From: Plectosphaerella cucumerina
Lineage: Eukaryota > Ascomycota > Sordariomycetes > Glomerellales > Plectosphaerellaceae
Reading direction: 5' to 3'
Length of the DNA: 64,000 bases
NCBI GenBank assembly: GCA_020746995.1
Contig: JAGPXD010000002.1
Span: forward strand, 6,634,001 to 6,698,000
The notes below the pieces were generated by a model, which saw nothing but the letters and a program-made list of their open reading frames with translations, was not told the origin of the DNA and did not search any database. Positions within the stretch are counted from its first letter, which is position 1; every line of letters begins with the position of its first letter. Below are positions 54,510 through 64,000 of this stretch, in pieces. The translations under genes and the position numbers were made by a program.

Positions 54510-57500
54510 ATGAGTGAAGACACAATCATGGCTCGCGACATTCGCCGACAGGCTCTGCAAAAGATTGCGGCCCTGTCCGCGGCTGGATCAGCTTCGTCCT
54601 TCGATCGATCCGACCTCGACAGGTTGTCCAAAGCCTGCAAGTCGGCAGCAAGGGGACCCAATGGTCACACTGCGAAGGGAGCTTCCGCTGTCGGTCGAGT
54701 TCCCATGGTAAGTTGGAAAGCGCCGTCAATCTTGTAGCATGAGCTCACATATTTGTGACCAGACAATTCGCGAATTCGAAGTCCTCGTAGCTCTTTGCAA
54801 AGCAGCCCCTTCGATCCAGTCAACCCAGAGTGCGCAGAGGCTCGTCCACCAACTCGTGCCGTATATTCTGGAGGTGCACGTCCAGACCTTTGTCCCCTCG
54901 CCATTCTTCAAGAAGATCATACCTTCTCCCACCGAGGCCCTCGCTTTCCATCTTACGGCTGCCCTCGTCGCCGTTGGCTCCAGCTCCGACGACCTCGAGG
55001 AGAGCATTTCCGACAGCCTTTGGGGCTACCTCAGTACCTGCAGTAGGGCAGCCGATGCTCTTATCCCACACATCGCCAATTCGATCGAAGACCCCTCGCT
55101 GGAAGATGCAATCCATACTGCGACACTAGCCGTTTCCCTGCTCGGCTTCCTCGACGCAGCTGCCGCACGCGCCGATTTCTGGAGAGCTGGAGGAAGACTT
55201 GCATTGATCGAAAAGCTGAACGACATTCTTTCCGAGCCGTTCTTGATCGCTGCTGAAGCTGCATTCTCCACCATTCGAAACGCCCACAATGCAGACCGCC
55301 ATACCAAAGAATGGAAGCGTTACCTCCGTCACTACGCTTCTTCCGGACGACCACTGAGCGCTATGCTGCTCAGGCGAAGCTTCATGTGGCTGTTGGTGGC
55401 GGGAACTTCGTTGCTGGTGGCCGAAGCGCCCAAACTCCGCAACACACATGTGCTGGACCTACTCATGTCGCGGGAAGCGGGTGTTGAGCCAGGATCGTCG
55501 CACAACCCGGACGCGAACGAAAGATCACTTGATATCTACGCCACTATGGCATTGGAGCAGATGAACCATCTGGATGCAGGCTCCGACTATGTCCGGCTCG
55601 GGTCGACCGAGGAGCAGGCCCTTGCCTTTGGGGTAAAGTCGGCTGCCATCATCAGCTACCTCAACTGCTCCTTCATCAACGAAGATGTCGCCGATGTCGA
55701 TATTCTGGTCACTTGGCTGGAGGAGTCTCTAGCTGATCCACTGCAAATGGCGGACGAGACGCTTGCCTCAGTTGTTCTTCGCGCACTCGCCCTCACCTGC
55801 AGAATTTCATCGGACTACGCAACAAGTGTCAGCAGGCTCTTGCCCCGCTTCATCGTTCAGGCTTCCCCTGATGCCAGCACGGTTCTGGTTGCCTCCAAGA
55901 GCTTGGCTTTTGTGCTGCGGGATCTGTCACATGATGCTGTGATTACGACTCTGTACGCCCTTGGCAATGTTCTCAGCCCAGGTTCCGACAAGGTTCTGAA
56001 CAAGGAAATCAATGGCGATGCTAGCATGGATGAGGACATCTACCCCCGCAGGCAGTCTGTGGGCAGCAGCATCTCCCTTAGGATCAACGGAGACGACGAG
56101 ATGACGGTTGTCTGGAGCAACGTGGTCCAGGCCGTTTGCGAGATTGCCAGAGCTCGTGACGACGAAAAGATCACGGCCCTGGCGCAGTCCATGTTGATGC
56201 AGAAGGTTGAGAAGGTGAATCACAGTGTGGATGCCCAGGTTATTGTGGGCGCTGCGGCTCTTGCTCTCAAGGGCAGCCAGCTGGACTTCCGGTCCCTTCT
56301 CAAGACATACACGAGGTTCGCCCACGAGGGTGTCGTCAACAACAAAAGCTTCCTCCTCAGCTCTGTAAGTTGCTTGACTTTGCTGGTCTAAACGTATCTG
56401 ACTCGGAAACGACAGGTCATGAAAGCCAGGGTCCACTTGTCGCGGCACCTTCGCCTTGGAACCGCCCTGTATGACATCTTCTGGGAGCACCTTCTTGAGA
56501 GCATCATATCCATCGGCGACGTGCATCGATCACAGCAGAAGAAAGAGTCCGACTTCCAACTGGCTGCCCAGGAGATTGCCCAGCTGCTCCGCCCGCTGGC
56601 TGTCTTCATGTCTACCAACGACCTTGCTTTCAACTCGACAGTCGAAGACGAGTCCCACGCGATGCTTCGCGATGCCTGGTTCAACATCGTGGCCCACGGT
56701 CTCACCGCATCAACACCCCTGGGAAAGCAGTATCTGAATGAACTGCGTCTCATCGCCATCCACTCCCCTCCGCTTGTGGCAGAACAACGCGGAGAGCAGA
56801 TCGAGAGTGACATTGAACTCAACACTGTCCTTCGCCGTGGCATGAGCTCTGATCGGGAGGCTGTCCAGAAGAAGCATCTGTGTGAGCTCATTCCCTCCAA
56901 AGCGAACGAGATCAAGGGGTTGAGCTACCGCAAGATCATTTTCCTGCAATCTGCTCATCTGGTGGAGAGCCTCCGGGCAGATGCTGGGGATTGCACGAAA
57001 GCCCTCTCCTACTACCTGGAGCCGAGCATGTTGCGTAATGACATCAACAGCACCATGGATGGGGTTACTGCCGCCGTGCTCGAAAAGTACCTCCAGAAAA
57101 CTCTGGCAGGCAGCGACCCTTCATTTTCCGCCCCCTATGTCGCAACTCAGCTTGTCACCATCTTCTGCGGCTGTTGCCACCGCATCGAGCGTGTGCAGAA
57201 AGCGGCATTCGCATGCGCCGACCGAATCATCAAGGACGTTCCCTCCGCTCTGTGCCAGAGGTCGTCGCTGTTTGCACTTTTGGAGCTCCTCTCCCTGATG
57301 TGGACTGCTTGCCTCGAGGCAGAGACCGACATGTACTCCCCTCAGTCCGACTTCACATCGAAGTTTGGTGGTGTCTCTGTCGAGCTGTCTGATGACTTCG
57401 ACTTCCGCCGGAGAACCCTCGAGAACCTCCACCGCAAAGCCAAACAATGGGTATCGGGAGTCATCAGCCTCGCACCTCTGGATGTGAAGGGTCACCTTCA

Positions 57501-60500
57501 GACCTACCTCTCCGAGTTCAACGACGAAGGCGCCTATGGGCACATCTCGTTGGGTCGCTCCTTTGCTCTCGAGCTGTCGTCTCTGATCCCGTCAACAGAC
57601 CAGAGACTGCAGTCCATCGAGACTGTCGGGGCTGCAAACATCAACACTGCTTCCGACTTCATTGCTCAGTACACCACCCGGCAAGAATACCGATACGGAG
57701 AAACACTTCCCGATCAGGCAAACGAACTCGTGAGCTACATGCAGCTGAACCGCCGCAACTCCTTCATCAAGTCGTCCATGTCAACAGCGTCCGAGAGCTC
57801 TAATGCTGCCACCGCGCTTGCTCATGTCGAGGCCCGATTGAAAACACATAAAGGAACCACGCTCAGGGAGGTCCGGGATATTCTGCGCAGGGCCGCAGCT
57901 CTGCTGTGCCGCAGCAATCGTGATGAGGCCGATGTCGCCCACTACCTTGTCAGCATTCCGTTCGCCATGTTCACAAAGGAGTCGATCAAACTTGGTGTTT
58001 CGCTGTGGCTTGGTGTCATGAACGAAAACCCTCGACTGGAGCCTCGGCTGCTGTCCGAAATTGCCCAGCACTTCGAGTTGACAATCCAAAAGCGACTTGG
58101 TCTCTTCAGTCGCTCCCTGGAGTAAGATGATCATTCTCTACCTCAAACGCACCCCTGCTAACCGCTCAGGCACCCCGATCCATTCTTCCTGCGGGAAGAG
58201 CTTGCCCCCAGCGACCTAGAAGGCATTGCGAAGAAACGACAGCTTGTCCACAACCTGCTCTCCCCCCACATGCGGTTGATTCTCTTCTTTGGAAGTCACT
58301 TCAACGCGACCCGCCTTGGAAGCCCTGACGTTCAGCAAATCTTCCTCCGCCTTCTCAATGTCACCCTGGATGCTGTACGCTTCGCGCACCATCACCCCAT
58401 GGCACGCGAGGTGCGGTATCAAATCGTCCTATTCGGCTTGAAGGTGCTTCGCGTCTGCACGACCATCGGCCCAGTGGCCCAGTGGAGGCTCAAAGACAAG
58501 CTTCTCTCAGCCGGTCTCAGTTGGTTCAAGGCAGCCCCGCGATGGTCCTATGGCAGCAACGTGCTGCAGCTCAAGACCGAGTTGCGCCTCATCTCGGACG
58601 TCCTTACTTCTCTAAAGCAGGTTTCGGGTCTCGGATCGCAAGGCGCGCACAACATCAAGACGATCCAAGCAAAGGAGCAACTGCTTGTCTTGCTTCTCGA
58701 GCATGAGCATGGTCGTCTGTCCGTATGGGTACACCCTCTTGAGGCTCACAAGGCCCACACTCTGGGACACCATGCCCAGAAGGGGGCACTCGAGGTAAGG
58801 CAGAAAAGTATATGCTTTGCATACGGGAATTAACGTTTGTTAGAACACCCTCGTGCCGTTGATCAGAACTGCGTGGGCAGAAGATCCCGCGATAGCCGTC
58901 GAGCTTGCGACTAGATTCCCGGCGCCTAGAGTTCACCACGAGGTTCGCTGGTTGCTGCTTAACTTCCCGGCCAAGGCGGTTTCCGAGCCAGAGGCACTTC
59001 CCATCTTGTTGGGTGGCGCGATGCCAACAGACATCAGCTCGCTCCAGCTCAAGGTGAATAGCACATCTTCCTACCTTGCGTCGCTCCTTACTAACCTTTC
59101 AACAGCACCTACTTGTCTGGTCTCCCGTCAACCCCATCACCGCTGTCACGTACTTCCTCCCAGCATACAGGAACGATCCTTACATGATCCAATATGCCAT
59201 GAGGGCTCTGGAGAGTCACTCGAGCGAAGTGACCTTCTTCTACATCCCCCAGATCGTCCAGACGCTTCGGTATGATGCACTGGGATACGTGGAGCGTTAC
59301 ATTCTGGAAACAGCCCAGTTCTCGCAGCTCTTTGCCCATCAGATCATTTGGAACATGAAGGCCAACGCGTACAAGGACGATGAAGGCACCATTGTGAGTA
59401 CACTGACTTCTTGTCCCAGATCGAGAGGGGGACTGACAACAGCATAGCCCGACGATATCAAGCCAACCCTGGACAAGGTGATGGAAAAGATGGTTGCCGG
59501 TTTTAGCGAAGCTGACCGCGACTTCTACGTGCGCGAGTTTGCCTTTTTCGACGAGGTTACTGACATCTCAGGAAAACTCAAGCCGTTCATCAAACGGCCC
59601 AAGCCGGAGAAGAAGCAGAAGATCGAGGAGGAGCTTCGCAAGATCAAGGTCGAAGTCGGCGTCTACCTCCCCATTAGCTCTGACGGTGTTGTCATTGGCA
59701 TCGACCGCAAGTCTGGCAAGCCCCTGCAAAGTCATGCCAAGGCGCCGTACATGGCGACATTCCGTGTCAAGAAAAGCAGGGCTGGTGCCATCACCGGGCA
59801 AGACATGGGCATGGTCGAAGACGTTGGAAAGAAGGCAACGGAGCCTGAGGAAGAGCAGAGCATCGAGGTCTGGCAGGCCGCCATCTTCAAGGTCGGCGAT
59901 GACTGCCGTCAGGACGTCCTGGCGCTGCAGATGATCAGTGCCTTTAGGGGCATCTTCCACGACGTGGGTCTGGACGTCTACGTTTTCCCGTACCGCGTCA
60001 CCGCGACGGCCCCTGGCTGTGGTGTCATCGAGGTGCTGCCCAACTCCATCTCCCGCGATATGCTGGGCCGCGAGGCCGTCAATGGTCTCTACGACTACTT
60101 CATCTCCAAGTACGGTAACGAGGACTCGCTCCGCTTCCAGAAGGCCCGCAGCAACTTCGTCAAGAGCATGGCGGCCTACTCGATCATCTCCTTCCTGCTG
60201 CAGTTCAAGGATCGCCACAACGGCAACATTATGATCGACGACGCCGGCCACATTCTGCACATTGACTTTGGCTTCTGCTTTGACATTGCCCCCGGCGGCA
60301 TCAAGTTTGAACGCGCACCTTTCAAGCTCACCACCGAGATGATGTCGGTCATGGGCGGCCAGGATCACCAGGCCTTCAAGTGGTTCGAGGAGCTTGCCAT
60401 CAAAGCATTCCTCGCATCGCGCCAGTACTGCGAGAAGCTCAGCCAGATTGTTCTTCTCATGATGGACAGCGGCCTCCCGTGCTTCAAGCCCGATACCGTC

Positions 60501-60647
60501 AAGCATTTCAAGGAGCGCTTCGTTCTGGAGAAGAGCGAGCGCGAGGCGGCGGAGTTTATGCGGGATCTGATCAGGAAGAGTGCTGGCAGCTACTCGACCG
60601 GTATCTACGATCAGTTCCAGCTGCTGACGAACGGCATTCCTTACTAG
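54510..60647 (+). CDS. STT4: Phosphatidylinositol 4-kinase STT4 (type III alpha)
   Basis: Seven exons, 54510-54707, 54763-56364, 56416-58121, 58170-58794, 58844-59053, 59106-59393 and 59448-60647, all joins in phase, give 1942 residues, as expected for Stt4/PI4KA. The long N-terminal part is helical. The lipid-kinase unique region includes SPVNPITAVTYFLP and ALESHSSEVTFFYIPQIVQ. The C-terminal kinase domain has KVGDDCRQDVLALQMI, the catalytic loop FKDRHNGNIMID and HIDFGF, and ends TNGIPY. An alternative start is Met7 (54528). Stt4 makes PI4P at the plasma membrane, feeding Mss4 and cell-wall-integrity signalling. Introns are 48-55 nt. Divergent from PRE7, convergent with the CDF gene. Confidence 0.96.
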
Positions 60648-60996
60648 ATAGATTTGCTGGGAATTCGACCGGCCAAGCTTGCCGGTCTGGCTCTTTCCTG
60701 ACATTGTTCTTCATCCTGCAGCTCGTTTGCACTTATAATACCAATCTGTCAACTTTTGCGCGATGTACTTCACTGCTTGCCACAAGTCAAGATCCCCTTT
60801 TCTGTTTTATTTTGAGTTCAAGCGTTGCAATCACAGCCGGCCGGTGTGTATCTTGACAAATCAACTGCTAAGAGGACGATGGTACATTCACGGTTACAAC
60901 ATGATGCGGGCTGAACGCCTATACCCTTTTGTTTTGCCAGAGAAAGTGGTGTTGCCAGTATAACAAGAAAGAAAAATTGTGTGGATATGTCGCTGC
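60648..60996. other. Intergenic between convergent STT4 and CDF genes
   Basis: 349 bp, expected 3' UTRs. No other feature recognised. Confidence 0.5.
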
Positions 60997-62859
60997 TCAA
61001 GTGTTGATGTGAGTCTTGAGGTTGTAGGTTGCGTAGTCGACGTGGACAAAGGCACGGTCGACGATGGGCACAGCCTCGAGGAAGTAAGTGATGACCTCGC
61101 TCAGGTCGTGGCTGTCCTTGAGTGGCATGTTTGCCGACAAGACGATGTCCACCTCGACAAAGAGCTTGTCGCCGGCGTGATAGGCGCGGAGGTTTTGAAT
61201 TTGCTTGATGGCGGTGGAAAAACGCATAGTAAGGTAGAGAACTTGGGAGGAAGTCAGCCGATGAGCTTGAAAGGCTCTCAGGCCATTACACCAAGGAGTG
61301 ACTTACGGAGATTGCGCTCGTCGGGCGTCGCAGAGAAACCAGTCAGGTTGCGAACATGGTGCATCGAGGTCTTGCTCCAGTTGAAGATGACAATCAACGA
61401 AAGGAGCAGGCCACCAAGGGCGTCCATCCACCAAATCTTGGCATAGAAGCCCACGATGGGGAAACAGATGGAGCCAGCGTTGAAGATGACGTCGGTCACC
61501 GCATCATCTGCAAGAGCGCGCACAGAGGAGTTCTTGATGATGCGACACCAAAGCCAGCAAGCACCCTTGATGACAACTGTGCCGATCATGATGGCGAGAG
61601 CCGGGATGCCTCTGTTGACGAGTAAGCGTGTGATCATCGAGAGGAATGGGGGGGACTTACAGTTCGACGATGGTGTGCTCAGGTGAGGCAAGCTTGGACG
61701 TGGCCTCCAAAGCGACTTGGCAGAAGGACGTAACCATGATGATGGAAAAGACTAGCACGCCGACGGGCTCGAGACGCCGGCGACCAACGGGGTATCGATG
61801 CTGGTCGTTCTGGCTATCAGCTATAAGCCGCGTGGTTGTCCAGACGATGGCTGTGCTGAGGAAGTCGAGGGCTGCGTCAACCAGACTGGCCAGGACGGAG
61901 ACGGACGGGGTAGAGATGACGACGACGATCTTGCCGAGCAGGAGAGCGGCGTTGGCGATGAAGTTGACCCAGATGGCGAGCATTACAATGGGGTTGTCGC
62001 TGTCGAGGTCGGAGTCCTGTAGCCATGGGATCTCGGGCTGCGGGTAGTCCCCATCTTCGCGAGCCTGTTCCTCGTCGTGGATGACCTGGTCACGATCGAC
62101 GGCAGCAAGAAGGGGGGTCGTCTCCGATGAGCGGAAGATCTCCTTTGGGTTCCGCTTCGGCAGGCCTTTGCTGGAGATGCTGTTGGCCGTGCTGGCATCA
62201 GGGCTTGCGCCTTTGCGGGCGCCGTTGGCGGGTGTCAGGCTGCCATAAGGACTGGGGCTGTTTGGGTTGGTGTCCAGCGGGGTTGGGGGTTCTTCTGAGA
62301 TGGTGTGAGGGACATCTACGGGACGAAAGGCGGAGGCGTCCAGAGACTCTGAGTATTCGTTGAGTAGATCGTGAGGGGCGGAGGAGTCCAGGAGCTGGTC
62401 AATGTAAAGATACATGCGGATGAGATCGTTGTTGCGCTCGTAGTACTCGCGAATGGGCTTGGACATGGTCTTGAGCTGCTCCTGGGTCCTCCAGTAGCGA
62501 TCCCATTGGTATCGAGGGTTGCTGTTGCCGATGAGACGCATGCTACGCATCTGAGGACTGAAGATGATCTGGCTCAGGCGGCGTTCCTCGGCCGTCGGCC
62601 TCCGGGGGCTGTCGTTTGAACGACGCCTCAACATGCGCGTCGTTTCATCGGCATCATCGTCGTCGCCGTCGTCCCCGTGAAGATGAAGGGATGCAGGTCG
62701 CCCATGGTGCGCATCCCGGATACTCGTCTGAGAGCGATTGCGGATGAGGGTGGCAAGCGTGCCGTTGCCGTGAGGCGTCAACGGATACGGATAAGGATCC
62801 GGGTCAGGGTTGCTGCCATTGTGCAATGGCTGCCGAGAGGAAGCGCGAGAGGAGCTCAT
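60997..62859 (-). CDS. Cation diffusion facilitator, Mn-type
   Basis: Three exons, 62859-61661, 61611-61307 and 61241-60997 (introns 49 and 65 nt; the second acceptor is CCCAAG), give 582 residues. A long, hydrophilic, partly acidic N-terminal region (1-290) precedes six predicted membrane segments beginning near residue 291 (IVMLAIWVNFIANAALLLGK). Helix 2 has DAALD (328-332) and helix 5 has DDAVTD: the paired DxxxD metal site typical of Mn2+-CDF proteins, whereas Zn2+ members have HxxxD. The C-terminal cytosolic domain (about 500-582) contains RNLRAYHAGDKLFVEVDI. Probably exports divalent cations, likely Mn2+, into an organelle or the cell exterior; location cannot be told. Confidence 0.92.
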
Positions 62860-64000
62860 GAGGCAAGGTGAGAAGAGGGATCAAGAGTGAGTGCCTGGTG
62901 TCTGTCGTCCACGGCAGCCAGGGACTTGGAAGGGTTGAGATTGGGATGATTGACGTGCCGTGAAGAGACGCGAGGGTTGTTTGAGAGTTTCAGGAAGCCC
63001 CCGTGTAAGCCAGCTTAGACCAGACGAGCGCGACTCGAAAGGGATGAAGCAGGATGATGAACGAGAATAGGAACGAAGGGAGGAGGATATAGGCGGGCAG
63101 GAAAGTTTTGGCGAGAAGTTGAGGGCTCTGCGCGCTTTGTTTGGCGAATGGAGCCGAGGAACTTGAGCGGAACCGAGCTCATGCGGGTTCTGTACCTGCA
63201 GCGACGATGCTGATTGGTCACGAGTCGAACAGCCGAGAAGCCCCCTGCGCCAAAATGGCAGGACGTCCCTGCCTTATCAGATCGTTGAGCTTCCCTCGGC
63301 TCCTTTCGCCGTGGCTTTATCTTTAATTCATGGTGCTGCTGGCTGCTGGGTTTCTGGCCGGATACACACTCTTCAACACTTCCAATGCTACCGCTTTCGA
63401 CGGTTGCGTTCGCAGTCGGGCGAACTCACAGCTACCCAGCCTAGTCGACCTCTGACGGAGATGCACTACCGCGCTTTTCGTTAGTATTGCTGCGCCTTGA
63501 CTCTGCCGTTACATGTCGGTGGCGCGCCCCGCAACATTGCCTCCTGAGCGCCCATGTCAGAGCCCCTTCGCCCAAAGGCGCTCAGGCTGATACCGGAGGC
63601 ATGATGCTCCAAGATGAGTCCAATTGAGCTGGCAAGACGCAGGCTACGGTAAGATTCTGGTATGGCCGTGCATGTCTGATCCATCTGCTGTGAACAATCA
63701 TCAACAACACGTCAATTACCCAAAGACCCTGCGGCTCAAGGTAGAAACATTACCTGAAGCGGTATGTCGATCATCCGCGCACGACTCAGGCCTGTAACGG
63801 CGGTCCGCACGCGTCCAGAATAGATCATGAAGCGGTGAGCAACATGCAGTTGACTCAGTATTTGGGCATTAGATGCACAGCATCAGCCCGAAGAACTACA
63901 TGCCCCTTCTAGGCATCCGTGGCCTCGTTGCGTCATTGCTACGAGGCAGTCAGTTTTGCTGTCTCGGGGCCTCTGAAGGGTGGGCCACATCGTGATAAAT
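62860..64000. promoter_or_regulatory. Upstream region of the CDF gene to window end
   Basis: The first 320 bp have no ATG on the CDF coding strand, supporting the chosen start. The remainder shows no gene. Confidence 0.5.

Noticed and set aside
59568..60704. 378-codon frame antisense to STT4
   Set aside because: Exact shadow of the conserved kinase domain; Leu/Asp/Val repeats reflect reversed codon bias.

Overview
The window is nuclear DNA of a filamentous ascomycete (Pezizomycotina, most likely Sordariomycetes). Supporting signs are GC-rich protein genes, mostly short spliceosomal introns (48-79 nt in most genes) with GTRNGT donors, CTRAC-like branch sites and YAG acceptors, and fungal proteins such as an Ssk2-type HOG MAPKKK, an HSP30-type small heat-shock protein, Nup120, Stt4 and a fungal RRM-YTH protein. 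No transposon with coding capacity, CRISPR array or rRNA gene was seen. Exon joins below were chosen by splice signals, reading phase and fit to the known protein family; they are readings, not transcript data.

Layout. 1-3969: 3' end of DIS3/RRP44, NUG1 (minus) and a HAD phosphatase (plus). 3970-12003: about 8 kb without a convincing protein gene, ending in a pyrimidine-rich leader with no ATG, followed by a homeobox transcription factor (12004-13861). 15418-19540: HOG-pathway MAPKKK (minus). 20827-25463: TPA1/OGFOD1-like hydroxylase and endopolyphosphatase PPN1, convergent. 27167-30645: GCV1 and VMA13 (minus). 32364-33602: an orphan Cys-rich membrane protein. 34480-37097: RPL9 and VPS26, divergent around a 472-bp promoter. 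37362-43709: NUP120, RAD51 and HSP30, all minus. 45742-47806: an RRM-YTH RNA-binding protein with a very long ATG-free upstream region. 53290-60647: PRE7 and STT4, divergent. 60997-62859: a Mn-type CDF transporter (minus).

Most genes are conserved housekeeping genes: RNA decay and ribosome assembly (DIS3, NUG1, RPL9, TPA1), endomembrane and vacuole (VPS26, VMA13, PPN1, STT4, CDF), nuclear pore, recombination, proteasome, glycine cleavage. They are not an operon or a metabolic cluster. The regulatory genes (homeobox factor, RRM-YTH protein) sit beside the largest gene-free stretches. The most unusual signals are the ATG-free leaders, a 54-nt stop-free in-frame intron, a degenerate tRNA-like element next to a strong hairpin, and well-formed heat-shock and cell-cycle promoter motifs upstream of HSP30 and RAD51.
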